A stretch of 24,755 bases of DNA, taken from the NCBI RefSeq assembly GCF_019127135.1, contig NZ_JAHOEA010000051.1, positions 1 through 24,755 on the forward strand, given 5' to 3'. The translations under genes were made by a program, and so were the position numbers. The DNA comes from Segatella copri (GTDB lineage Bacteria; Bacteroidota; Bacteroidia; Bacteroidales; Bacteroidaceae). Positions 6,776-15,247 of this stretch are shown in pieces (position 1 is the first letter of the stretch; each line of letters starts with the position of its first letter). The notes beneath the pieces were generated by a model that worked only from the letters and a program-made list of their open reading frames with translations, did not search any database and was not told the DNA's origin.

Positions 6776-7978
6776 ATGGCAAATAAAAAAGTAGTAGTCG
6801 CTTTTAGCGGCGGTCTCGATACATCATACACAGTAATGAAGTTGACCCAGGATGGCTGGGATGTTTATGCAGCATGCGCTAACACAGGTGGTTTCTCTGC
6901 CGAGCAGTTGAAGACCAACGAGGAGAACGCATATAAGTTGGGTGCCAAGGCATACGTCACTCTCGACGTTACCCACGAGTATTACGAGAAATCATTGAAA
7001 TACATGATCTTCGGTAATGTGCTCCGCAACAACTGCTACCCTATCTCTGTATCTTCAGAGCGTATCTTCCAGGCTATTGCTATCGCACGTTACGCCAAGG
7101 AGATTGGTGCTGACGCCATCGCTCACGGAAGTACAGGTGCCGGCAACGACCAGATCCGTTTCGATATGACCTTCCTGGTAATGGCTCCTGGTGTAGAAAT
7201 CATTACCTTGACACGTGACAAGGCACTTTCTCGTAAGGAGGAGGTTGACTACCTGAACGAGCATGGTTTCTATGCAGACTTCACCAAGTTGAAATATTCA
7301 TATAACGTAGGTATCTGGGGAACCAGTATCTGCGGTGGTGAGATTCTCGATCCAACCCAGGGTCTCCCTGAAGAGGCTTATCTGAAGCACGTTACTGCCA
7401 AGGAAGAAGAGGCTGAACTGAAGATTACCTTCGAGAAGGGTGAGATTGTGGCTGTCAACGGCGAGAAGTTTGATGATAAGATTGCTGCCATCCAGAAGAT
7501 TGAGGAGATTGGTGCTTCTTACGCCATCGGTCGCGACTGCAACGTGGGTGACACCATCATCGGTATCAAGGGTCGTGTAGGTTTCGAGGCTGCAGCTCCT
7601 AAGCTCATCATCGAGGCACACCGCCTGTTGGAGAAGAGCACATTGAGCAAGTGGCAGCAGTATTGGAAGGATCAGGTAGGCAACTGGTACGGAATGTTCC
7701 TCCACGAGAGCCAGTACCTGGAGCCTGTAATGCCGGATATCGAGGCAATGCTGACTTCTTCTCAGCGCAATGTAAACGGTACTGCCATCTTGAAGCTCCG
7801 TCCATTTAGCTTCCAGACTGTAGGTATCGATTCGCCAGATGATTTGACCAAGTCTAAGCTCGGTGAGTATGGTGAGATGCAGCATGGTTGGACAGCAGAG
7901 GATGCGAAGGGCTTCATCAAGGTAAGCTCTACCCCACTCCGTGTTTATTATGGTATGCACCCTAACGAGGAAAGATAA
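6776..7978 (+). CDS. argG: Argininosuccinate synthase
   Basis: This 400-aa cytoplasmic enzyme joins citrulline and aspartate with ATP to give argininosuccinate. The N-type ATP pyrophosphatase loop AFSGGLDTS is at residues 9-17. Further family blocks are AHGSTGAGNDQIRF (aspartate/citrulline site) and GRVGFEAAAPKLII. Length matches the family (about 400 aa). It follows the GNAT gene after a 76-nt gap that holds only a small TGGCAA-type hairpin, and it is followed by argC after 3 nt, so argG and argC are almost certainly co-transcribed. Confidence 0.97.
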   Translation: MANKKVVVAFSGGLDTSYTVMKLTQDGWDVYAACANTGGFSAEQLKTNEENAYKLGAKAYVTLDVTHEYYEKSLKYMIFGNVLRNNCYPISVSSERIFQAIAIARYAKEIGADAIAHGSTGAGNDQIRFDMTFLVMAPGVEIITLTRDKALSRKEEVDYLNEHGFYADFTKLKYSYNVGIWGTSICGGEILDPTQGLPEEAYLKHVTAKEEEAELKITFEKGEIVAVNGEKFDDKIAAIQKIEEIGASYAIGRDCNVGDTIIGIKGRVGFEAAAPKLIIEAHRLLEKSTLSKWQQYWKDQVGNWYGMFLHESQYLEPVMPDIEAMLTSSQRNVNGTAILKLRPFSFQTVGIDSPDDLTKSKLGEYGEMQHGWTAEDAKGFIKVSSTPLRVYYGMHPNEER

Positions 7979-7981
7979 ATT

Positions 7982-8983
7982 ATGATTAGAGTAGGTATTT
8001 TAGGAGCAGCTGGTTATACAGGAGGTGAGTTGATTCGCCTCCTTATCAACCATCCTGAGGCAGAGATTGTATTCGCCAACAGCGAGAGTAACGCCGGCAA
8101 CCTGGTGGCTGAGGTTCACGAAGGATTGTATGGCGAGACTGATTTGAAGTTTACCGCCGAGATGCCTTTCGACCAGGTGGATGTCATCTTCTTCTGCTTC
8201 GGTCACGGCAAGAGCGAGGCGTTCCTGAAGGAGCACAATGTTCCGGAGAACGTGAAGATTATCGATTTGGCACAAGACTTCCGTCTTGCCCCAGAGACAG
8301 TGGTTGCTACCCAGCAGCCAACCCCAGCCGCTCACGATTTTGTATATGGTCTTCCAGAAATAAATGAATCAAAAATAGCCGTAGCTCAGCACGTGGCAAA
8401 CCCAGGTTGTTTTGCAACTTGCATTCAACTTGGTTTGTTGCCTGCTGCTAAGATGGGCCTCATCAACAGCGATGTATCTGTCAATGCCATTACCGGTAGC
8501 ACCGGCGCAGGTCAGAAGCCAGGAGCCACTACCCATTTCTCATGGCGCAACAACAATATGAGCATCTACAAGGCATTCAACCATCAGCACGTGCCAGAGA
8601 TTCGTCAGAGTCTGAAGCAGACACAGGGTTATCTCGATGCAGCCATCGACTTCATCCCTTATCGTGGCGACTTCGCCCGTGGCATCTTCGCTACAGAAGT
8701 GGTAAAGACCGACAAGCCAATCGAGGAAATCGTAGCAGGTTACAAGGAGTTCTACAAGGATGCCAAGTTCACCCACTATGTGGATAAGGCTATCGATCTG
8801 AAGCAGGTGGTGAATACCAACAAGTGCCTGGTTCATGTGGATAAATATGGCGATAAGCTCCTCATCACTTCCTGCATCGACAATCTCTTGAAGGGTGCCG
8901 TAGGTCAGGCTGTTCAGAACATGAACATCATGTTTGGTCTCGACCAGACTGCAGGTTTAAAGCTCAAGCCATCAGCATTTTAG
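7982..8983 (+). CDS. argC: N-acyl-gamma-glutamyl-phosphate reductase
   Basis: A 333-aa NADPH-dependent enzyme that reduces N-acyl-glutamyl phosphate to the semialdehyde, the third step of arginine synthesis. The N-terminal Rossmann loop is GILGAAGYTGGEL (about residues 5-17). The catalytic cysteine is Cys143 in ANPGCFATC. The substrate block AITGSTGAGQKPG and the late histidine block HQHVPEIRQ are also present. It starts 3 nt after argG. Given that Bacteroidota relatives use N-succinyl intermediates, the natural acyl group may be succinyl; the sequence alone does not decide. Confidence 0.96.
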   Translation: MIRVGILGAAGYTGGELIRLLINHPEAEIVFANSESNAGNLVAEVHEGLYGETDLKFTAEMPFDQVDVIFFCFGHGKSEAFLKEHNVPENVKIIDLAQDFRLAPETVVATQQPTPAAHDFVYGLPEINESKIAVAQHVANPGCFATCIQLGLLPAAKMGLINSDVSVNAITGSTGAGQKPGATTHFSWRNNNMSIYKAFNHQHVPEIRQSLKQTQGYLDAAIDFIPYRGDFARGIFATEVVKTDKPIEEIVAGYKEFYKDAKFTHYVDKAIDLKQVVNTNKCLVHVDKYGDKLLITSCIDNLLKGAVGQAVQNMNIMFGLDQTAGLKLKPSAF

Positions 8984-8996
8984 ATAAAAGAATACG

Positions 8997-9026
8997 GAAG
9001 AACGGATGAAAAATCATTCGTTCTTC
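8997..9026. repeat. Intercistronic hairpin between argC and argD
   Basis: GAAGAACGGATG (8997-9008) and CATTCGTTCTTC (9015-9026) form a 12-bp stem with one G-T pair and a 6-nt loop. No T-run follows, so it is more likely an RNA-processing or stability element, or a weak attenuator, than a full terminator. No new promoter was found between it and argD. Confidence 0.6.
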
Positions 9027-9091
9027 TATCATAAAAATAGTTTGTAATAAGATAACTCTATGAGTTGTCTTTCTTAAAACATAGATTTAAC

Positions 9092-10234
9092 ATGAAACTT
9101 TACGACGTATATCCTCTTTTCGATATTAATATTGTAAAAGGACAGGGCTGCAAGGTATGGGACGACAAGGGTCAGGAATATCTCGACCTTTATGGCGGTC
9201 ATGCCGTTATCAGCATCGGTCATTGCCATCCTCACTATGTGGAGATGCTCACCAACCAGTTGAACAACCTGGGTTTCTATTCCAACTCTGTCATCAACAA
9301 GTTGCAGGTGAAACTCGCTGAGCGTCTGGGCAAGATAAGCGGTTATGAAGATTATCAGTTCTTCCTCATCAACTCAGGTGCCGAGGCAAACGAGAATGCC
9401 TTGAAGCTGGCTTCATTCACCAACGGAAGAACCCGCGTGCTTTCTATAGAGAAGGCTTTCCACGGCAGAACATCCCTTGCCGTAGAGGTAACAAATAATC
9501 CTAAGATCATCGCTCCTATCAATGATAATGGTCACGTAACCTATCTTCCTATCAATGATTTGGAGGCTTGGGAGAAGGAACTTGCCAAGGGCGATGTATG
9601 TGCTTGTATCATTGAGGCGATCCAGGGCGTAGGTGGTTGCAACATGGTTACTCCTGAGTTTGCTCAGGGTTTGCAGGCAGCCTGCAAGAAATACGGCACT
9701 TTCCTGATTTGCGATGAAATCCAGTGCGGTTATGGCAGAAGCGGTAAGTTCTTTGCTCACCAGTGGTTGGGCATCAAGCCTGATCTCATCACCGTTGCCA
9801 AGGGTATCGGTAATGGTTTCCCTATGGGTGGCGTATTGATTTCTCCAGAGTTTACTCCTGTATATGGTCAGTTGGGTACTACCTTTGGTGGCAACCACCT
9901 GGCATGTACTGCCGCTCTCGCCGTTCTCGATGTATTTGAGAAGGAGAATCTGGTACAGAATGCGCATGAGGTTGGTGAATATCTCATCGCCCAGTTGAAG
10001 GAGTTGCAGAAGCGCAACAGCCATATCACAGAAGTTCGTGGCCGTGGTTTGATGATAGGTGCCGTACTCGATATTCCTCACAAGGAAGTTCGCAGCAAGC
10101 TCATTCACGAGCAGCACTGCTTCACCGGTTGCGCCGGCACTAACATCCTTCGTATCCTCCCTCCGTTGGTATTGACCAAAGAGAATGTGGATGACTTCAT
10201 CGGAAGATTGGAAACCGTATTAAAAGAAGTATAA
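9092..10234 (+). CDS. argD: Acetylornithine/succinylornithine aminotransferase
   Basis: This 380-aa class-III PLP aminotransferase makes N-acylornithine from the semialdehyde with glutamate as donor. The PLP phosphate-binding block is NSGAEANENALK (about residues 99-110), the aspartate contacting the PLP ring is in LICDEIQCGYGRSGK, and the Schiff-base lysine is Lys237 in TVAKGIGNGFPMGG. The start is placed at ATG 9092 (MKLYDVYPLF); the open frame reaches a TTG at 9065, but the ATG gives the usual N-terminus. It is separated from argC by 108 nt with a hairpin, and is the last arginine gene here. A strong hairpin follows at 10298. Confidence 0.95.
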   Translation: MKLYDVYPLFDINIVKGQGCKVWDDKGQEYLDLYGGHAVISIGHCHPHYVEMLTNQLNNLGFYSNSVINKLQVKLAERLGKISGYEDYQFFLINSGAEANENALKLASFTNGRTRVLSIEKAFHGRTSLAVEVTNNPKIIAPINDNGHVTYLPINDLEAWEKELAKGDVCACIIEAIQGVGGCNMVTPEFAQGLQAACKKYGTFLICDEIQCGYGRSGKFFAHQWLGIKPDLITVAKGIGNGFPMGGVLISPEFTPVYGQLGTTFGGNHLACTAALAVLDVFEKENLVQNAHEVGEYLIAQLKELQKRNSHITEVRGRGLMIGAVLDIPHKEVRSKLIHEQHCFTGCAGTNILRILPPLVLTKENVDDFIGRLETVLKEV

Positions 10235-10297
10235 ACCCTTTCTGATAAGGATATAAAGAAAACTCAACCCATAAAAGAAATAGAAAGAAAAGAAAGA

Positions 10298-10343
10298 GAG
10301 CGGCAGCCGAATACATTTTTGGCTGTCGCTCTTGTTCTTCTTT
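10298..10343. terminator. Bidirectional terminator-like hairpin after argD (copy 1 of a duplicated hairpin)
   Basis: GAGCGGCAGCC (10298-10308) pairs with GGCTGTCGCTC (10321-10331), an 11-bp stem with one G-T pair and a 12-nt loop, followed by TTGTTCTTCTTTT. On the other strand it is followed by TCTTTCTTTTCTTTC, so it can also serve the converging gene that ends at 10445. A nearly identical hairpin lies at 15734-15766. Confidence 0.75.
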
Positions 10344-10444
10344 TCATATCTAGACATATAGTCATGGATTATACGTATCTATCCATATTCACCTCCTCTT
10401 AAATAGTAATAAGAAGATGTTTAACCCATTCATCACAAGCAGTA

Positions 10445-12016
10445 TTATGCCAATGCCTCCACTTTCCAGTCATCGATACTTCGACGGTCTTCCGAGAAGT
10501 TGATGCCCACCTTGTATTTCTTTCTGCTGTCATCGGCGAAGGCAGCGAGATAGTCCTTGCTGTCGATTTGCTCCATCGCTGCCTCAGCATCCTTCTTATA
10601 TTTAAGTTCCAATATATAGACGCTGCGCTTGGTTTTCAGCACCATGTCGATTCTGCCATCAGATGTAGGCACCTCTGGAGTAACATCACATCCGAGGATT
10701 AACAATATGGTGTAGAGCACGGCTTGGTAATGGCGTTCGTTGTTGTTGACCAATGTATATGGGAACTTCTTGTAGAAAGTCTGGAGATGAGGGAGGAATG
10801 CCTCCATATTGTCCTCGGCACTCAGGATGAAGTTCTTTGCCCATGCCATGTAGATAGCATCACGGTCGCCCATGCCGTCTGGGGCATAATAGCGGAAGAG
10901 GCTGTTGGAGAAGCCCTTGCGCACCTCTTCATTAGGAAAGGCAAGCTTGTATAATTTCGCCAAACGATTGTATGACTTTATTGTGAGATAGCCGCTTTGG
11001 TATAATACCGGCACAGGGTCAACAATCTTCTCTGTTGGAGTATCGAAGCGGTCGGAGGTTGTCCAAATGTCGTCCAACTGGAGCATATCGACATTTTTCT
11101 CTTGAAGCAGTTCTATCAGGAAGGTAGGAGTACCCGTAGAGAACCAATAGCTATCAAACTCATGGGTCTCTAAGCAATTGAACATGCTGTAAGGATTATA
11201 CATATCGGCACCTTTCCCACTAAAGTGGTAGCCATCGTAATTATATCTCAACTCAGCTAAGGCCTCCTCATAGTTCATATCATTGGCCTGCGCTAATTCC
11301 TCTATATCATCGTGGAATTTTTCCAAGAGTTCTTCCTTGCTGATGCCACAGATAGAACTGTACTTATCCCACATACTGATATTCGTGATATTGTTCAGTT
11401 CGCTGAAGATACTCAACTGGCTAAACTTGGAGATTCCTGTTAAAAAGACAAAATGAAGATTGTCCTCTTCTGACTTCAAAGGACTGAAGAAGTTGCGCAT
11501 GATGTCACGTATCTTGTCCTGCAGGTCCTTGTCTTTCATAGAGTCGTGCATCGGCGCATCATATTCATCGATGAGCACAACCACATTCCTGTCGGTCTTT
11601 TGCTTGGCGGCATTGATGATGCGAATCAATCGGACATTAAAAGCCTCGGTACTAACAGAAGTTATTTGGTATAAATCCTCGTATGTTTCAAGAATCTTAT
11701 CAAGAGTTTCTATCAGGCTTTCCATATTATAGTATTTCCCCTTGCTAAGATCAAGATGGATAACGGGGTGTTTCTCCCAATCTTTTTCCAAGGCTTCCAG
11801 CTTTAGTCCTTTGAATAGCTCTTTCTTTCCTTCGAAGTAGGCTTGTAGGGTTGTGACAAGGAGTGACTTTCCGAATCGTCGAGGACGACTCAGAAAGCAA
11901 TATTTCTTCTCATGCACCAACTCATAGATTAAGTCGGTCTTATCTACATATACATAATTTCCCTCTATGATATTCTTGAAAGTCTGTATTCCGAGAGGAT
12001 ATCTTCTACCTTTCAT
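10445..12016 (-). CDS. AAA-like ATPase with C-terminal PD-(D/E)XK nuclease domain (copy A)
   Basis: This 523-aa protein belongs to the large Bacteroidota family with an N-terminal AAA-ATPase-like domain (PF09820 type) and a C-terminal PD-(D/E)XK nuclease-like domain (PF08011 type). The family Walker A is SRPRRFGKSLL (about residues 43-53) and Walker B is VVVLIDEYDAPMHD (about 145). Near the C-terminus, GRIDMVL then YILELKYK gives the D...ExK nuclease triad. Experimental roles in the family are not established; nucleic-acid cleavage coupled to ATP is a structural guess. It is convergent to argD, has its own promoter at 12042-12073, and is only a distant paralogue of the protein at 19855. Confidence 0.88.
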   Translation of the reverse strand: MKGRRYPLGIQTFKNIIEGNYVYVDKTDLIYELVHEKKYCFLSRPRRFGKSLLVTTLQAYFEGKKELFKGLKLEALEKDWEKHPVIHLDLSKGKYYNMESLIETLDKILETYEDLYQITSVSTEAFNVRLIRIINAAKQKTDRNVVVLIDEYDAPMHDSMKDKDLQDKIRDIMRNFFSPLKSEEDNLHFVFLTGISKFSQLSIFSELNNITNISMWDKYSSICGISKEELLEKFHDDIEELAQANDMNYEEALAELRYNYDGYHFSGKGADMYNPYSMFNCLETHEFDSYWFSTGTPTFLIELLQEKNVDMLQLDDIWTTSDRFDTPTEKIVDPVPVLYQSGYLTIKSYNRLAKLYKLAFPNEEVRKGFSNSLFRYYAPDGMGDRDAIYMAWAKNFILSAEDNMEAFLPHLQTFYKKFPYTLVNNNERHYQAVLYTILLILGCDVTPEVPTSDGRIDMVLKTKRSVYILELKYKKDAEAAMEQIDSKDYLAAFADDSRKKYKVGINFSEDRRSIDDWKVEALA

Positions 12017-12041
12017 AAGCTATTCCCTTTAATTATGGTGG

Positions 12042-12073
12042 CAAAGTTAAGGTATTTTTCTTGATTAACCAAA
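12042..12073 (-). promoter_or_regulatory. Promoter of AAA/PD-(D/E)XK gene copy A
   Basis: On the minus strand TTTG (12073-12070), a 20-nt spacer, then TAACTTTG (12049-12042) matches the Bacteroidota promoter. It lies 25 nt before the ATG at 12016. Confidence 0.7.
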
Positions 12074-12144
12074 CTTTTTGTAGCCTTTTAGCCCGATAAC
12101 TCGAAAAATCACCTTAAATGTCTCTACTTTCGAATAAAAGATAT

Positions 12145-14271
12145 TTATAGTCGATTCAGCTCTGCATTACCGGCACCAGTTCCCTTGTACTTGCTGCGTG
12201 TGGTATTGAACTTATAACGAAGGGTGAGTTGCAGGTCTCTCGTACCCCGCTTAGATACTTGCAGGAGTTCCATCTTCTGGTTATAGAGCAAGTCGGCATC
12301 CCAACATTTATAAAGCAGGTCGTTGCCTTTTATTTCCAAGGTAAGGGCATCCTTTAGGAATGACTTACTGATACTGACATCCAGTACATGCTGCTCTTTG
12401 GCAAGATATACATTCATCGTGTTACCCTTGCTCTGATAGCGATAATCCACGTTAAGAGTGATGCCGCATGGCAAGGAGAAGGCATTGTTGAAGTTGCCCA
12501 TGAAGATAGGACGGTTCAAGCGATAAGATGCCACATCAGTATGGAGGGTGAACCAGGGTTTCTGCATGCCCAAGTTGATTTGCGGCGCCCAAATGCCTAT
12601 CTTTGGAGCGGCACTGATGTAGGCAGTCATGCTCTTGAGACTTTTCACGTTCTTACGACTTATCATGGTAATAGCTTCGTTCCCAGGTATTTGCTCCGCC
12701 CAATAGATGATGGCATTGCGAGAGTCCTTGTAGTTGACCATAAACTGGATGAACTTCCATACACCCGATAATTCCACTCTGTGATTGGTTTCGTTGTCGA
12801 GATAAGGATTACCTGTCTGGCGAGTAAATCTATTCATATAAGATACATTGTTGCTCAGTTGACTATATGAAGGACGAGAGGTCTTTACCGAATAGCTCAA
12901 CTGTGCCATTACCTTACCTATCTTCGCACCATAGCTGATGGTAGGAAAGAGGTTGCGGAAGGAGCGACTCTGCTCGGGCTGATAGATGCCTGCATCATAA
13001 TACTTGAATCTTACATACTCGTATCGCAATCCTGCCGTGATGTTTCCTATCGGGGTGAGGCGTGCATATTGGATGAATGGACTTGCCGTCTGCTCCTCCA
13101 ACTTGCTATAAGAGTTGGTGAGGAGGTCGGTGCGATTCACTTCGTAGTCATCGTTGCGACGGGTATGGATATACTCAGCTCCATAGGAGAGATTACCTCC
13201 TAAGAGAGGAGAGGTAATTACGAGTTTGGTGGCTACCATCTTGTTGCTCACACGATTCTTGGAGTTGACGTTACGAGAATCGTGCTCCTGGCTCTGTTCA
13301 TCGCTATAGGCATAAGCCCTGTTTGTACTGAAATAGAGGTCGGTATTCAGATCAATAGTGGTCTTGCCCAATGTGCCGTTGTAGTAGGCATTCAATTGAT
13401 GGCTAGGATTGTCCTTGTCAACCGTCAGACCATCGGTTTTGATATAGTCGTAAAACTTATCATCGGCAGTTACCTGACTATCGAAAAAATCTTTTGAGCG
13501 AGAATAGCCTGGCGAGGTCAAGGTGTATCTCGCACCAATGGAATGATTGGCATTGAAATCATAGCTAAAACCACTGATAAGACGGTGCGATTCTATGCGA
13601 TCTGTTACTTCGTTGTTGTTATGCTGTTGCCAAAGCGTATCTACATGTACAGTCTGTTCGTAGGTGGCCTTTTGCATCCATGTTGCATCAGAGAACTTAT
13701 AAGTGGCAAAGAGATTCAGTCCATTATGACGATAGTTCATGTTAACCTGTTGGATGGTATTGTCGTGCTTATTATACCAATACACAGAGCGAGTATCAAA
13801 GCCGAAGCCTTCGCCTTTCTTCTTGATGGTTTTGATTTTGATTACCGCATTTACCGAAGCATCGTAGACGGCTCCAGGATTCTGGATGACTTCCACACTC
13901 TTGATGTCAGAAGATTTAATGTTATCCAACTCACTGATGTCTTGCATCTTCCTGCCGTTGATATATATAATAGGTGTACCCTTGCCGACCACCTCATATC
14001 CATCTTTCTTCTTCACGATACTCGGCACATGCTTCAATACATCGTCTGCCGTACCCATCTTGCTAAGCACGGTTCCTGCCACGTTGGTCAGCAGTCCTTC
14101 GTGGGTCTTCTTATATTGAGGAAGATGAGCTTTCACCACCACTTCGCCAAGTTCTTTGGAGAACTTATCAAATAGGGTCGTGTCGGAAATCTGTTCGCCG
14201 TTGATGTTCTGTGCCATCATCTGTGTTATAGTAATGCCACAGAAGGATGCTACTAACGCAAGTCTTTTCAT
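12145..14271 (-). CDS. Outer-membrane beta-barrel receptor with TonB-type plug (OMP_b-brl_3 family)
   Basis: From ATG 14271 this is a 708-aa exported protein. It begins with signal peptide MKRLALVASFCGITITQMMA, cut before QNINGEQ. A plug-like domain follows (about residues 45-155), including TADDVLKHVPSIVKKKDGY, TPIIYINGRK and VEVIQNPGAVYDASVNAVI. The rest is a beta-barrel rich in aromatic and alternating residues, ending in the typical tail RYKFNTTRSKYKGTGAG. It lacks the CarboxypepD_reg domain that many Bacteroidota relatives carry before the plug. No SusD-like partner or TonB gene is next to it, so the ligand is unknown. The open frame extends 19 codons upstream, but the signal peptide fixes the start at 14271. 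Paired dyads at 14393-14432 may control it. Confidence 0.88.
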   Translation of the reverse strand: MKRLALVASFCGITITQMMAQNINGEQISDTTLFDKFSKELGEVVVKAHLPQYKKTHEGLLTNVAGTVLSKMGTADDVLKHVPSIVKKKDGYEVVGKGTPIIYINGRKMQDISELDNIKSSDIKSVEVIQNPGAVYDASVNAVIKIKTIKKKGEGFGFDTRSVYWYNKHDNTIQQVNMNYRHNGLNLFATYKFSDATWMQKATYEQTVHVDTLWQQHNNNEVTDRIESHRLISGFSYDFNANHSIGARYTLTSPGYSRSKDFFDSQVTADDKFYDYIKTDGLTVDKDNPSHQLNAYYNGTLGKTTIDLNTDLYFSTNRAYAYSDEQSQEHDSRNVNSKNRVSNKMVATKLVITSPLLGGNLSYGAEYIHTRRNDDYEVNRTDLLTNSYSKLEEQTASPFIQYARLTPIGNITAGLRYEYVRFKYYDAGIYQPEQSRSFRNLFPTISYGAKIGKVMAQLSYSVKTSRPSYSQLSNNVSYMNRFTRQTGNPYLDNETNHRVELSGVWKFIQFMVNYKDSRNAIIYWAEQIPGNEAITMISRKNVKSLKSMTAYISAAPKIGIWAPQINLGMQKPWFTLHTDVASYRLNRPIFMGNFNNAFSLPCGITLNVDYRYQSKGNTMNVYLAKEQHVLDVSISKSFLKDALTLEIKGNDLLYKCWDADLLYNQKMELLQVSKRGTRDLQLTLRYKFNTTRSKYKGTGAGNAELNRL

Positions 14272-14312
14272 TTTCTTACTATTCTTTATGTTGTTACTAT
14301 TCTTATTTGTTG

Positions 14313-14343
14313 CAAAATAGCAAGGCAACGGCTATGCCAAAAA
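14313..14343 (-). promoter_or_regulatory. Probable promoter of the outer-membrane receptor gene
   Basis: On the minus strand TTTTTG (14343-14338) is followed after 18 nt by TATTTTG (14319-14313), close to the Bacteroidota pattern but one base short in the -7 box. It lies about 42 nt before the ATG at 14271. Confidence 0.45.
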
Positions 14344-14392
14344 CATAAACAACTGATTATCAGAACATATAGAAAAAAGACCATAAAAGGAC

Positions 14393-14432
14393 CTGTCTAA
14401 ATACTTGACACTGCTGTCTAGTTATTAGACAG
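14393..14432. promoter_or_regulatory. Two CTGTCTA dyads 21 bp apart, candidate operator
   Basis: CTGTCTA-5 nt-TAGACAG (14414-14432) is a perfect 7-bp dyad. A weaker one, CTGTCTA-5 nt-TTGACAC, lies at 14393-14411. The left arms start exactly 21 bp apart, two helical turns. The sites lie about 50 bp upstream of the receptor gene's probable -33 element, a position typical of activator sites. Confidence 0.45.
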
Positions 14433-14544
14433 AAAAGCCATCAAAAAGGTTGCGATGCGACATCATCTCCTTCATATACTCATGGTATTATTATTGTATT
14501 CTTGCTGCAAAAGACTGAAAAACAATGAAATAGCAAAATCTATC

Positions 14545-14628
14545 ACATTTTTATGAGGGACTTTTTAGAAGATTAACACACTTTTATGAGGGACTCTTCG
14601 AGTTATCCATACACTTTTATGAGGGACT
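14545..14628. repeat. Three 18-bp repeats at 33-bp period
   Basis: ACATTTTTATGAGGGACT (14545-14562) and two identical copies of ACACTTTTATGAGGGACT (14578-14595 and 14611-14628) start exactly 33 bp apart. The spacers (15 bp) differ. The last copy overlaps the 3' end of the lipoprotein gene and supplies its last codons and stop. Confidence 0.85.
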
Positions 14629-15225
14629 TCCTACTTTTTCGTCTTTTGCTGTATCTTTTTGTATTTCAATTGGCTCTATTTCCAATTGATCAAAAATTAT
14701 TTTATCTGAATTGCAAATTTCATTCTTGAATTTAGAGATATTTTTATTAGAAGCATTATTCAAATATACGACAATTCTATTTTGAATAGGTTTGATACCA
14801 ACAGCAACCCACCCAATTTCGTCTCGCAATGCAGCTTTCTTGGCAAAAGATACTTTCAATTTAGCGTTTAATTCTTTTAATTCTTGAAGAGAATAAGTAC
14901 AAGATACAAATGTCACATTTGAATCTGTGCCTAGTCTTTTCTTTATATCTTCTATTCCTTTTGGACTTCCATTTTTGACCATGACAATAAGTTTATTTGC
15001 CTTGACATATGAGCCTCCAAAATATTCTGGTGTTATTATGTTATCAGATGTTGTGTTGTTTTCCCTTACTGCAACATTTGCATAAGAATCATATAACTTT
15101 TCATTAAGTTGTTCTATGTTGCTTGCATAAGAAGGCCTACACTTATTACTATTCTCTGCACAAGAAGAGATAAATCCTAAAAGGATAAAAGAGAAGATTG
15201 TAAAGTATAAATTCTTACTATTCAT
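14617..15225 (-). CDS. Hypothetical lipoprotein, 202 aa
   Basis: The protein begins with a short signal peptide (MNSKNLYFTIFSFILLGFIS) and the lipobox FISSC with Cys22, so it should be lipid-anchored. The mature part is mixed alpha/beta: a glycine/serine region, KLIVMVKNGSPKGIEDIKKR, TYSLQELKELNAKLKV and NRIVVYLNNASNKNISKFK. The repeated pattern of a short strand followed by a basic helix is visible, but I do not recognise the family. It is more AT-rich than neighbouring genes, which suggests transfer. The last codons (SPS, stop) come from a repeated DNA motif, so the natural C-terminus may have been altered. A start codon just downstream of KilA-N remnant DNA suggests it arrived with that segment. 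Confidence 0.75.
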   Translation of the reverse strand: MNSKNLYFTIFSFILLGFISSCAENSNKCRPSYASNIEQLNEKLYDSYANVAVRENNTTSDNIITPEYFGGSYVKANKLIVMVKNGSPKGIEDIKKRLGTDSNVTFVSCTYSLQELKELNAKLKVSFAKKAALRDEIGWVAVGIKPIQNRIVVYLNNASNKNISKFKNEICNSDKIIFDQLEIEPIEIQKDTAKDEKVGSPS

Positions 15226-15247
15226 AGTTGATAAAATTTAATAATAC

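Noticed and set aside
7298..7960. 220-codon minus-strand frame inside argG (and similar frames in argC and argD)
   Set aside because: Shadows of conserved arginine genes; composition is not protein-like.
10332..10444. Attachment site of an integrative element after argD
   Set aside because: No tRNA gene, no integrase and no direct repeat longer than the hairpin could be found at the block ends.
14545..14628. CRISPR array
   Set aside because: Repeats are 18 bp with 15-bp spacers, only three copies, and no cas genes; too short for CRISPR.
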